A stretch of 30,148 bases of DNA, taken from contig DAOUHR010000028.1 of NCBI GenBank assembly GCA_034428635.1, positions 1-30,148 on the forward strand. Reading direction: 5' to 3'. Both the position numbers and the translations under genes were made by a program. Shown piece after piece: positions 7,663 through 15,246 of this stretch. Positions within the stretch are counted from its first letter, which is position 1. Every line of letters starts with the position of its first letter. Under the pieces are notes generated by a model. It searched no databases. It was given only the letters and a program-made list of their open reading frames with translations, and was not told the origin of the DNA. Origin of the DNA: Bin22 sp034428635. Its GTDB lineage: Bacteria; Chloroflexota; Dehalococcoidia; Lucifugimonadales; UBA3495.

Positions 7663-7724
7663 TTGGCCCTGAACTTGATATGCGATTGCCTGGCCCTTCC
7701 CCCGGGTGCAAAGGGTCCGATGGT

Positions 7725-7743
7725 CAGGACGTAACCCGTCCTG
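7725..7743 (-). terminator. stem-loop just after SMP-30 copy 2
   Basis: CAGGACG (7725-7731) pairs with CGTCCTG (7737-7743) around a 5-nt loop, one base beyond the stop codon on the minus strand. No U-tract follows, so it may be a weak terminator or a 3'-end stabiliser. Confidence 0.4.
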
Positions 7744-7744
7744 C

Positions 7745-8653
7745 CTATCTATCCGTTGGCGCGGGAATGCCGGCCACCTTTATCTGGACACTGCCCAGGG
7801 TGCCGCGGGAGGTGAAGAAGAGGGTCTTCCAGTCCGTGCCGCCCATGCAGAGGTTGGTGGTGGCCTCCTGGCCGTGGACCACGGTGCCCAGGTGCTTGCC
7901 GGTGGAGTCGAGAATCCACAGGCCGCCGGAACCGCCGCAGTAGACGTTGCCCTCCACGTCCACCTTCATGCCGTCGGGAACGCCGGGGCGGTCGCCGCGC
8001 AGGTCGGCAAAGACCCGGTCGGAGGACAGGGCGATGCCGCCGGTGGGCATCACGTCAAAGGCGCGAATGTGGCCACGGCGGGTATCGTTGACATAGAGAA
8101 TGCTCTCGTCCGGCGAAAAGGCCAGGCCGTTGGGCAGGGTAAAGTCGCCCACCAGCAGAGTCATGGTCCCCAGATCCGGGGAGACGCGGTACACGCCGGA
8201 GATGGTCTGCTCCCACTGGTTGGCCACCCGGGGAAAGGTCCACGGGTCCGTGAAATAGATGCTGCCGTCGGACTTGACGATAACATCGTTGGGGCGGTTA
8301 AGCTGGCGGCCCTGGAAGCTGTTGGCGATGACGGTGGTGCGCTCCCCGTCCCGGCTGAGGCGGGCCACCCGGCGGCCGTCGTGCTCGGCGGAGAGCAGGC
8401 GGCCCTGCAGGTCGCGGGTGAGGCCGTTGGCCCGGTTGGTGCCTTCGGTGAAGACGGTCACACCCTCGCCTTCGGCCCACTTCATGCGGCGGACATTGTG
8501 GATATCGCTGAACAGCAGGTAGTTACCCTCGTGCCACCACAGGGGCCCCTCGGCCGGCCCGTTGGCGCCGCCGTAGCCGGTGCCCAGTTCCCGAATCTCT
8601 GCGTCCAGGTCAATTATGTGCTCCAGTTCGGGGGCCATTTGTTCTATAGGCAT
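7745..8653 (-). CDS. SMP-30/gluconolactonase family protein, copy 2
   Basis: The product has 302 residues with the same propeller family as copy 1: GPAEGPLWWHEGNYLLFSDI near 33-52, NRPNDVIV, LPNGLAFSPDESILYVNDT and VPDGMKVDVEGNVYCGGSGG. The metal-ligand Glu, Asn and Asp are all present. It differs from copy 1 mainly by a short insertion (WTFPRVANQWEQTISG) in the loop after YFTDP, a position that lines the active-site face in this family, so substrate preference may differ. GGAGG lies about 8 nt before the ATG. A likely promoter lies at 8730-8735. It is the first gene of the minus-strand run that continues through the GIY-YIG gene to copy 1. Confidence 0.92.
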   Translation of the reverse strand: MPIEQMAPELEHIIDLDAEIRELGTGYGGANGPAEGPLWWHEGNYLLFSDIHNVRRMKWAEGEGVTVFTEGTNRANGLTRDLQGRLLSAEHDGRRVARLSRDGERTTVIANSFQGRQLNRPNDVIVKSDGSIYFTDPWTFPRVANQWEQTISGVYRVSPDLGTMTLLVGDFTLPNGLAFSPDESILYVNDTRRGHIRAFDVMPTGGIALSSDRVFADLRGDRPGVPDGMKVDVEGNVYCGGSGGLWILDSTGKHLGTVVHGQEATTNLCMGGTDWKTLFFTSRGTLGSVQIKVAGIPAPTDR

Positions 8654-8729
8654 GTTCTTGTCCTCCGGTTGTTCAAAGTAGGGTTAGTAGGTGGTTGACC
8701 TGACGGGGGTAATCCCCCGGCTCCCCGGC

Positions 8730-8735
8730 ATTATA
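8730..8735 (-). promoter_or_regulatory. -10 box candidate for SMP-30 copy 2
   Basis: The minus strand reads TATAAT, a perfect consensus -10, about 75 nt before the ATG. The -35 region is weak (ATGAAT at 17-nt spacing). A CGGGGG-TAAT-CCCCCG hairpin at 8704-8719 would lie in the 5' leader. Confidence 0.45.
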
Positions 8736-8882
8736 CGAGATAGCCGGGCCAGATTCATTCAATTACCCTTAAAGGCGGAAAACCGCAGGAAGAAGACGTG
8801 ACAGGAGGCTGGAAAACACTCAATGGCGAAGTCCCGGCGATTTCTTGTCGCCTGCGATGAACGCTGCCTTATAGCCTCCACA

Positions 8883-8911
8883 TTGACACTCCAGGTAGGG
8901 TCTAGCATACT
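8883..8911 (+). promoter_or_regulatory. sigma-70-type promoter for uspA
   Basis: A perfect -35 TTGACA (8883-8888), a 17-nt spacer and -10 CATACT (8906-8911, 4 of 6) lie about 90 nt before the uspA start. A second TTGACA at 8930-8935 has no good -10 partner. Confidence 0.55.
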
Positions 8912-9000
8912 GAAAGCGGAGAATTCGGGTTGACATTCCCGATAGAAATTCACTTTCCGGCGGCGCTGGCGCCCCGGAATTCACCAAGCGAGGAGACCGA

Positions 9001-9468
9001 ATGTACAAGGAAATCCTGGTGCCTTTGGATGGTTCGGAAGTGTCGGCCAGCGCCCTGCCCACCGCCCGCCAGTTGGCGGATGCGCTGGGCGCGCGAATCC
9101 ACCTGCTGCAGGTTACGTCCCAGTCGGAGGATTTCTCGGTGATGCGCGGGGCCGAATTCGGCACCATGGGGTCGGACTATTCCCAGCAGGTACTGGACGA
9201 AGTGCTGACCGCCCAACGGGATCGGATAGAACGTTATCTGAACGAGGTGGGGGACGAACTGCAGTCTGCAGGTATTAACGTGGTCAAGGCCGTGGAGGAC
9301 GGGCAGCCCGCCGACAAAATCGTGGATTACGCCGAGGCTGCCGGAATCGACCTGGTCCTGATGAGCACCCATGGCCGTGGGGGGGTTCGCCGCTTCCTGG
9401 TGGGCAGCGTTACCGACAAGGTAATCCGCTCTACCGACCTGCCAGTGCTGGTGATCCACCCGGAGTAG
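9001..9468 (+). CDS. universal stress protein (UspA family)
   Basis: The product has 155 residues, the normal single-domain Usp length. The start MYKEILVPLDGSE and the C-terminal nucleotide-binding signature GRGGVRRFLVGSVTDKV (G-x2-G-x9-G-S) place it in the ATP-binding UspA branch, ending in the usual PVLVIHP strand. Such proteins form dimers in the cytoplasm and support survival under stress or starvation. GAGGAG lies about 6 nt upstream of the ATG, and a consensus-like promoter lies at 8883-8911, so it is probably monocistronic. Confidence 0.93.
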   Translation: MYKEILVPLDGSEVSASALPTARQLADALGARIHLLQVTSQSEDFSVMRGAEFGTMGSDYSQQVLDEVLTAQRDRIERYLNEVGDELQSAGINVVKAVEDGQPADKIVDYAEAAGIDLVLMSTHGRGGVRRFLVGSVTDKVIRSTDLPVLVIHPE

Positions 9469-9721
9469 AGGCTGACGGTCTCACCACCAAGAATTCAAGG
9501 AGAGATCATGCTGTCCTGAGCTTGCCGGATGGCCGGAACCCCGCACCTGCCATGTTTCGGGCGGGGAGGTGGGTTCAGGGTCAGGTCGGGGAAACATCGG
9601 CAAGCCCAGAATGTGTGTTGCAGGCGCTGTGACAACAGCACAAAGACTGGCAATGCAGTCCCAGACCACCCCGGGTCCTTCCTCCATACTCTGCGTGTAA
9701 TCGGCTTTTCCCGGAGACACC
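9469..9721. other. uspA-MFS intergenic region with decayed palindromic repeat
   Basis: About 9505-9531 (ATCATGCTGTCCTGAGCTTG core) and about 9594-9614 (CGGCAAGCCCAGAATG core) are imperfect inverted arms related to the TCATYCTGA repeats at 4.3-4.6 kb and 6.1-6.2 kb. No gene is convincing here; short open frames on both strands have no recognisable product. Confidence 0.5.
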
Positions 9722-11095
9722 ATTTTTCAGGCAACCAACTCCCTGCGCCACCGGCTGGCCCATTCGCTGCCCTTTTACTACGGATGGGTCATCTTCTCAA
9801 TCGGCGCCCTGGCCAGCTATTCCTCCCGGCCGCTGATGGCAGTGGCCACGCTGTCCGTTTTCGCGGTGCCCATGACTCGGGAATTTGGCTGGTCCTACGG
9901 CCTGTTCTCGGGTGTTGTAAGCCTGGGCGGCTTGTGCGCCATCGGTGTATCGCCTTTCGTGGGACGGCTGATCGACCGCTATGGATCGGGGGCCATCCTG
10001 GCCGTTACGTCGGCCATAGTGGGAAGCTGCGCTTTCGGTCTGTCGTTAGTCGGCCAGGCGTGGGCCTTCTACGCCCTGTACGTGCCGGGCCGCATGGCCT
10101 TTGCCAGTCCCCTTGAGCTGGGTACTACCACGGCCATCAACAACTGGTTCATCCGCCGCCGCGCCCATGCGCTGTTTCTGCTAACCGTATCGCAAAGTAC
10201 CGGGCTGGCGGCCATGCCGCTGGTGGCCGACTTCCTGATTGGCGGATGGGGCTGGAGAAGCGCCTGGGCGTGGCTGGGAATATTCACGCTGGTCGTGGGG
10301 ATCCTGCCGGCCCTGCTGCTGGTGTCCCGTCGGCCGGAGGACATGGGTTTGACCGCGGACCCCCGGCGGGGCGAGACCCGCTTGGCGCAGGAACAGGAAA
10401 GGACTCCCAATACCCCGCCGGTAGGGAGCAGTGGCGCCGTTGGCGGCGGAGTTGCCGAGGACGCCAGTACCCAGCAATCAGTCCGGACTTCAGGTGATCT
10501 GCAGGAAAACAACTACACGGTGTCCCGCGCCCTGCGCACCCGGGCTTTCTATGTCATGGCCATCTTTTCGGGGGCCGGATTCATGGTACAGGCGGGGGTC
10601 AGCCTCCACCAGGTGTCCCATTTCATCAACCAGGGTCTGGACCCGTCGCTGGCCGCGCTGACCGCCGGGTCGTTCGCATTCTGCCAGATGCTGGGCGGGT
10701 TTGTCTGGGCCAGCATGGCCTCCAGGCGGGTGCCCATCCGGATACTGCTGGCGGCTGCCGCCTTCTGTGTTTCCGGCGGCGCCCTGTGGGTGCAGGCCAG
10801 CTCGACCCTGGCCTGGGGGCTGCCGGCGGCGTCCGTCCTGGGCGCTGGCGTGGGCGGGCTGCACCTGCTGTTGCGGCTGGCCTGGGCGGAGTATTACGGT
10901 CGGGAACACCTGGGCAGCATTACCGGGATAACTCTGCCGGTGCAGGTGGGCGGCCAGGCCCTGGGGCCGATAATTGCGGGCTTCCTGTACGACTTCACCG
11001 GCAGTTACCTGTGGCCTTTCCGCATTTTCTCCACCGCCGTCTTTATTGCGGGCATACTCGTCCTTACTGCTACACCACCGAAGGAGCGGAGTTGA
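9722..11095 (+). CDS. MFS transporter with non-standard or lost start codon
   Basis: The protein is a 12-helix major facilitator of the monocarboxylate/oxalate-formate antiporter-like type. The MFS signature between TM2 and TM3 is GRLIDRYGSG, and the central loop (~185-230) is long and hydrophilic. The first standard start, ATG at 9836, would begin inside TM1. The same frame upstream encodes a textbook N-terminus (LPFYYGWVIFSIGALASYSS) back to a stop at about 9699, without ATG, GTG or TTG. ATT at 9722 has GGAG 5 nt upstream, so either ATT is used or the start codon was mutated. Length from 9722 is 457 residues; from 9836, 419. The cargo is probably a small organic acid, which is inference. 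It is convergent with the SDR gene. Confidence 0.8.
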   Translation: MFQATNSLRHRLAHSLPFYYGWVIFSIGALASYSSRPLMAVATLSVFAVPMTREFGWSYGLFSGVVSLGGLCAIGVSPFVGRLIDRYGSGAILAVTSAIVGSCAFGLSLVGQAWAFYALYVPGRMAFASPLELGTTTAINNWFIRRRAHALFLLTVSQSTGLAAMPLVADFLIGGWGWRSAWAWLGIFTLVVGILPALLLVSRRPEDMGLTADPRRGETRLAQEQERTPNTPPVGSSGAVGGGVAEDASTQQSVRTSGDLQENNYTVSRALRTRAFYVMAIFSGAGFMVQAGVSLHQVSHFINQGLDPSLAALTAGSFAFCQMLGGFVWASMASRRVPIRILLAAAAFCVSGGALWVQASSTLAWGLPAASVLGAGVGGLHLLLRLAWAEYYGREHLGSITGITLPVQVGGQALGPIIAGFLYDFTGSYLWPFRIFSTAVFIAGILVLTATPPKERS

Positions 11096-11128
11096 GCCAG
11101 GGACAGGAGCTTCACCGTCCTGACTGGT

Positions 11129-11905
11129 CTAAAACAGGGACTTGGACTGGCCGCCGTCCACGTTGATGCAGGCGCCGGTGATCAGGTCGGCGCAGTCGGA
11201 GGCCAGGAAGGCCACCGTTTCAGCGATGGGCTGGGGCCAGCCAAAGCGGCCCATGGGGAGATTGCGGTCGATGAACTCGGCCACCACCTCCGGGGACTGG
11301 GTGTTCTGGAAGCGCTCCCAGGTACTGCCCGGGAAGTCGATGGAACCGGGGGCGACGCAATTGACCAGCACCCCGTGGGGAGCCATCTGCAGGGCCAGGT
11401 GCTTGGAGAAGGCGATCAGCGCCGCCTTGCCGGTCATGTAGTCGATGGACCCGCCGTGTTCCCGCCCGTAGATGGACGATATGTTGATGATGCGGCCCCA
11501 GCCCTGGGTCTTCATGTGGGGCAGCACCAGGGTGGTCAACTGCACCGCGCTGAACAGGTTCACCTCCAGCCCCTCCCGAAACTGCTCCATGCTGGTCTCC
11601 TCCAGCAGCACCGAACCGCGGCGGCCTCCCACGTTGTTGACCAGGATGTCGGGGTTGCCCAGTTCCGCCACCGTCTCATCGTAGAAGCGCTGGGCGTCGT
11701 CCTCCACGGTAACGTCCGCCGGCGTTCCCCTGACCTTGTAACCCTGGGCGGAGAGTTCCTCCATCGCGGTATTCAACTGTCCCTCGTCCCGGGCACAGAT
11801 GGAGATGGAGCAGCCCTCCCGGCCCAGCGCTTCGGAAATGCGGCGGCCCAGGCCCCGGCTGCCCCCGGTAATCATGGCGATTTTTCCTCGCAAGCCCAGA
11901 TCCAT
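11129..11905 (-). CDS. short-chain dehydrogenase/reductase (SDR)
   Basis: The product has 258 residues, a classical SDR. The cofactor motif is TGGSRGLG (about 14-21), NNVG lies at the end of strand 4, and catalytic Ser (INISSIYG), Tyr and Lys (YMTGK) are in register. The C-terminus INVDGGQS is typical. Members reduce or oxidise carbonyl/alcohol groups with NAD(P)(H); R37-x-D region (ICARDEGQ) leans to NADP(H), which is inference. GGAGGAAGGAT directly precedes the ATG. The substrate is unknown. It is convergent with the MFS gene and divergent from the LLM gene across a 421-nt gap. Confidence 0.93.
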   Translation of the reverse strand: MDLGLRGKIAMITGGSRGLGRRISEALGREGCSISICARDEGQLNTAMEELSAQGYKVRGTPADVTVEDDAQRFYDETVAELGNPDILVNNVGGRRGSVLLEETSMEQFREGLEVNLFSAVQLTTLVLPHMKTQGWGRIINISSIYGREHGGSIDYMTGKAALIAFSKHLALQMAPHGVLVNCVAPGSIDFPGSTWERFQNTQSPEVVAEFIDRNLPMGRFGWPQPIAETVAFLASDCADLITGACINVDGGQSKSLF

Positions 11906-12070
11906 ATCCTTCCTCCATAGCTACCGACGGAGGTCTCGCACAATGGCGGCACAGTCGGCTGAATTTTGTGGCGATTATAAGGCTTGCTCCAAGGTATGCC
12001 TATGCCTGGCTACATTTCCCTTCAATACGGGCCAGGGATGGGCGATCTACTCGTTTCTCTTGCCATCCTG

Positions 12071-12189
12071 GCTTTAAACGGCAGCGTTCCGACTTAGGTG
12101 GTATTGTGGGGGCCGGGGCAGACACACAGGTCCGCCCCTACCATTTTCCCCCACCAAACTACCTGAAGTGAAACGCTGCCAGTTTAAGC
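12071..12189. repeat. 119-bp palindromic element
   Basis: Outer arms GCTTTAAACGGCAGCGTT (12071-12088) and AACGCTGCCAGTTTAAGC (12172-12189) are inverted copies, and the match continues inward (ACTTAGGTGG against CTACCTGAAG). The centre has its own hairpin, GGGGCAGAC ... GTCCGCCCC. The whole could fold into one long stem, as in non-autonomous MITE-like or REP-like units. Confidence 0.75.
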
Positions 12190-12219
12190 GCAGGCTTAGG
12201 ACGCTCGATGGCGCCGTGC

Positions 12220-12225
12220 TATAAT
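12220..12225 (+). promoter_or_regulatory. extended -10 promoter for LLM gene
   Basis: TATAAT is preceded by TG with one base between (TGCTATAAT), an extended -10. The -35 region (TTAGGA) is weak, as is usual for extended -10 promoters. It lies about 100 nt before the LLM start and 30 nt after the palindrome. Confidence 0.5.
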
Positions 12226-12326
12226 TAGCCCGAATTTGACCCCCGTTAGCTATCTGTCCTGCGGGTTTGCCATGATTTAGGGCCGCAGGAAGAGAAGCAA
12301 TTCCATGAACTAACCGGAGACAGGGA

Positions 12327-13499
12327 ATGATTAAGCGTTTTTCAGTGTTGTACGTCGGCCAGATAGACTTGGACAACGTGGGAGCCGATGGCACGCCGGC
12401 CAATGACCGGCTGTATCCCAATGAGAAGCTGATCCAGGCCTACGACCACGCCGTGGCCCTGGCAAAACACCTGGACGAACTGGGCTTCCACTGCATGTGG
12501 ACGGCGGAGCACCACTTTCAGCGGGAGGGCTACGAGTGCCTGCCCAACATGACCCTGCTGGGCGTGCACCTGGCCGGCCTGACGAAGCAGCTCAAGTTCG
12601 GCGCGGCCTTCAACATCGTACCCATGTGGCACCCCCTGCGCCTGGCTGAAGACTACGCCATGGCCGATATTCTTACCGGCGGCCGCCTGATTTTCGGCGT
12701 GGGGCGCGGCTACCACTCGCGGGAGGTGGAAACCTTCGGGTCCCCGGTCATCGACAACGACGCCAACCGCGAACTCTTTGAAGAGCAGATGGAAATCATC
12801 CTTAAGGCGTTTAACGAGGACTCCTTCAGCCACAAGGGCAAGTACTACACCATTCCGCCGGACATTCCCTACCGGGGCTACCAGGTGGAGGACGTTACGC
12901 TGGTTCCCCGACCCCTGAACCGGCCCGTGGAAATCTGGCAGCCCATCGCCAGCGGCCGCACCCTGGAGTGGATCGCCCAGCGCGGCATCAAGGCGATGGT
13001 GGCCCTGACCGGCGAGGTGCTGGTGGACCGGATGTTCAACTCCTACCACCAGGCCGCCACCGGCGCGGGTCGGGACATCGCCCTGGGCCAGGATATGTGC
13101 CTGGGCTTCGGATTCTGCCTGGACGACACCCAGGAGAAGGCCATCGAACGGGTGCGCCCCTACCACGACGAGCGGTACAAGTGGTTCGCCCCCTTCGGCT
13201 TCGTCCGTTACACCGACTCACAGGGCCGGCCGTGGGGCACCCCCGGCGCGCCTACCGGCGTCCCCAGGATCGAGGACGGGGTGCAGCAGAAGGCCTGGTA
13301 CTGCGGGTCCGCCGACGGCTTCATACCATTCCTGCAGGAGATGGAGGAAAAGTACCCCGGCCTGGAGGACGTCATGCTCCAGTGGCCGGAGGGCATGCCC
13401 TGGCTGGAGTTCAAGGACCAGCTTTCCCAGTTTGCTGCCGAGGTGATGCCCGCCTTCACGGGCAGGGAGGCCGCTTCCGTGTCCGGCGACGACAATTGA
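12327..13499 (+). CDS. LLM-class flavin-dependent oxidoreductase (bacterial luciferase-like)
   Basis: The product has 390 residues with the luciferase-like TIM barrel: AEHHF near 53-57 in the alkanal-monooxygenase position, FNIVPMWHPLRLAEDYAMAD, LTGGRLIFGVGRGYHSREVE and later PVEIWQPIASG. These enzymes use reduced FMN (or F420) to oxidise organic substrates, often monooxygenating them. The substrate is unknown. GGAGACAGGGA precedes the ATG. Expansions of such genes are a hallmark of SAR202-type Chloroflexota, where roles in breaking down resistant organic matter have been proposed. A second, shorter member is at 27458-28321. Confidence 0.93.
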   Translation: MIKRFSVLYVGQIDLDNVGADGTPANDRLYPNEKLIQAYDHAVALAKHLDELGFHCMWTAEHHFQREGYECLPNMTLLGVHLAGLTKQLKFGAAFNIVPMWHPLRLAEDYAMADILTGGRLIFGVGRGYHSREVETFGSPVIDNDANRELFEEQMEIILKAFNEDSFSHKGKYYTIPPDIPYRGYQVEDVTLVPRPLNRPVEIWQPIASGRTLEWIAQRGIKAMVALTGEVLVDRMFNSYHQAATGAGRDIALGQDMCLGFGFCLDDTQEKAIERVRPYHDERYKWFAPFGFVRYTDSQGRPWGTPGAPTGVPRIEDGVQQKAWYCGSADGFIPFLQEMEEKYPGLEDVMLQWPEGMPWLEFKDQLSQFAAEVMPAFTGREAASVSGDDN

Positions 13500-13624
13500 C
13501 AAGTAACTGACGTGGAAAGATGTTAGAGTAATGGAGTGGACGCATTGCTTTGATAAACCGGCTTTTCCATGATTGCCGTTCTTCTCTGATTTAGAACTTT
13601 CGACATCCCCAGAGGTACTGACCC

Positions 13625-13930
13625 ATGGCAACAATGGAACGGGAACCGGACCGCAACCTGGATTATATGGCTGGCCGGCTGGACGGTGTCCTTGAAGCTC
13701 TCCAGGACGTAAAGGAGACCTTGGTTCTGCTCGCTCACCGCATCGACCAAACCAATGAGCGCATAGACCAAACCAACGAGCGCATCGACCAAACCAACGA
13801 ACGCGTCGACCGGACCAACGAGCGAATTGATAAGCTGATTCTGGCCTTGTTTGGGGTCGGCGGCGCGCTGCTCGTCGCGGTGATCGGAGGAATGATCGCG
13901 CTTGGCTGGGCGATCCTTCAGGTTAGCTAG
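13625..13930 (+). CDS. small coiled-coil protein with C-terminal membrane anchor and heptad DNA repeats
   Basis: The product has 101 residues. After a polar N-terminus (NLDYMAGRLDGVLEAL) comes an amphipathic coiled coil made of near-identical RIDQTNE heptads, then one transmembrane helix near the C-terminus (ILALFGVGGALLVAVIGGMIALGWAI). The domain order resembles small membrane-anchored coiled-coil proteins of the XhlA/DUF1640 type, but I do not claim membership. GAGGT lies about 9 nt before the ATG. It has its own gap on both sides (125 and 235 nt). Function is unknown; oligomerisation at the membrane is inferred. Confidence 0.75.
   Translation: MATMEREPDRNLDYMAGRLDGVLEALQDVKETLVLLAHRIDQTNERIDQTNERIDQTNERVDRTNERIDKLILALFGVGGALLVAVIGGMIALGWAILQVS
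13739..13822 (+). repeat. four tandem 21-nt repeats inside a gene
   Basis: Units at 13739, 13760, 13781 and 13802 have consensus CGCATCGACCAAACCAACGAG with few differences; a decayed fifth unit (CGAATTGATAAG) follows. Each unit is seven codons, so gain or loss of units keeps the frame and changes coiled-coil length. Confidence 0.9.
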
Positions 13931-14165
13931 TCTTCAATCGAGTATTCCCGGTATCCGCAGGGCCTACCGGATCAGCGGGGAGCATCGCGGCAATTCCGGA
14001 GCAGGCGGAATTAACCAAGCTGCTTTGCCCACACGGGGAATATTTCACGCTGGTCCTACTCGGTGGGGGAGTCTCTAATCCCGTTTGATCGCTATCCATG
14101 GCCCTTGAGCGAACCGCTTTCCTGCCAGTCCGGTCAATCCTTTTAGCAAAGAGGCTCACCACCGA
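13931..14165. other. 235-nt intergenic region, nothing recognised
   Basis: No gene, clear promoter or repeat was found. GAGG about 11 nt before the DUF917 start is a possible ribosome site. Confidence 0.4.
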
Positions 14166-15245
14166 ATGTGGCAGGCTACTGAAGATGTGCTGGCGCCCAT
14201 CGCCATTGGCGCCGGAATTCTGGGCACCGGCGGCGGCGGCAACCCCTACATCGGGCAGTTGCGGGCGCGGCAGGCATTGAAGCGCTGGGGTCCCGTTACC
14301 GTGCTGGCCCCGGAGGAAGTGCCCAAGGACGCCCGGGTGGTCTGCGTCGGCGGTATCGGGGCGCCCACCGTGGGCATCGAAAAGGTGCGCGACCTTCAGT
14401 CCTACCACGCCCTGCGGGCCATCGAAGAGTTCACCGGCGAAAAGGCCACCGCGCTTATCTCCAACGAAATCGGCGGCAGCAACTCGGTGGAAGTGATGAT
14501 CGCCGCCGCCAAGGCCGGGCTCCCCATAGTCGACGCCGACGGCATGGGCCGCGCCTTCCCTGAGTTCCAGATGAAGACCTTCTTCGTCTACGGCGTGCCT
14601 TGCTGTCCCATGGCCATCGCTGACGAAAAGGGCAACTCCATCATCATCCGCGAGACCATCACCCCGGCCTGGGCCGAAAGGCTGGCCCGGGCCGCCACCA
14701 TCCAGATGGGGTGCGTGGCCTGCTACGCCGTGGCGCCCATGTCCGCCGAGCAGGTGCGGACCACCGCCGTCCCCAACACTCTGACCCTGGCCCGCGACCT
14801 GGGCCTGGCCGTGCAACGGGCCCACGACACCGGCGACGACCCGTTGGCGGCCATCCTGGAGGCCTGCCCGGGCCGGACGCTGTTCTCCGGCAAGGTCGTG
14901 GACCTGGACCGGCGCACGACGGGCGGCTTCGCCCGGGGCGCCGTGGCCATCGACGGGCTGGACGAATTCGCCGGCAAGCGGATGGTCATCGATTTCCAGA
15001 ACGAGAACCTGATTGCCCGGGTGGACGGGGAGATTGTCTGCACCGTCCCCGATCTCATTTGCGCCGTGGCCACCGACGGGGGTGAGCCGGTAACCACCGA
15101 ACTGATGCGCTACGGCCTGCGCGTAACCATCCTGGGCTTTCCCGCTCCCGCCCTGTGGACCACGCCGCAGGGTCTTGCCGAAGCCGGCCCCCACCACTTC
15201 GGCTACGACACCGACTACATCCCGCTTCAGGTTGAAGGCGCGTAG
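14166..15245 (+). CDS. DUF917 family protein
   Basis: The product has 359 residues, full length for DUF917. Hallmarks are the N-terminal GAGILGTGGGGNPYIG (about 15-30), a central ISNEIGGSNS, and DADGMGRAFPEFQM. DUF917 proteins usually occur beside hydantoinase/oxoprolinase (HyuA) subunits, sometimes fused to them in fungi, and are thought to take part in ATP-dependent opening of cyclic amides; the biochemical role is not settled. Here the stop is 1 nt before the hydantoinase ATG, so the two are surely co-translated and probably form one enzyme. The glycine-rich start looks like a nucleotide- or phosphate-binding loop, which is inference. Confidence 0.92.
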   Translation: MWQATEDVLAPIAIGAGILGTGGGGNPYIGQLRARQALKRWGPVTVLAPEEVPKDARVVCVGGIGAPTVGIEKVRDLQSYHALRAIEEFTGEKATALISNEIGGSNSVEVMIAAAKAGLPIVDADGMGRAFPEFQMKTFFVYGVPCCPMAIADEKGNSIIIRETITPAWAERLARAATIQMGCVACYAVAPMSAEQVRTTAVPNTLTLARDLGLAVQRAHDTGDDPLAAILEACPGRTLFSGKVVDLDRRTTGGFARGAVAIDGLDEFAGKRMVIDFQNENLIARVDGEIVCTVPDLICAVATDGGEPVTTELMRYGLRVTILGFPAPALWTTPQGLAEAGPHHFGYDTDYIPLQVEGA

Positions 15246-15246
15246 C

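Larger units (their letters stand above)
8654..9000. other. 347-nt divergent intergenic region
   Basis: It separates SMP-30 copy 2 (minus) from uspA (plus). It holds the leader hairpin at 8704-8719, the minus-strand -10 at 8730-8735 and the uspA promoter at 8883-8911. Nothing in 8740-8880 looks like a gene. Confidence 0.6.
11906..12326. other. 421-nt divergent intergenic region
   Basis: It holds the 119-bp palindromic element at 12071-12189 and a promoter candidate near 12220. No gene is visible in 11906-12070 or after the palindrome. Confidence 0.6.

Noticed and set aside
7706..8698. 330-codon open frame on the plus strand
   Set aside because: It is antisense to SMP-30 copy 2; a similar shadow lies over copy 1 at 6344-7204, as expected from paralogs.
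13739..13822. Tandem 21-nt repeats considered as a CRISPR fragment
   Set aside because: Units are directly abutting with no spacers and encode coiled-coil heptads in frame.
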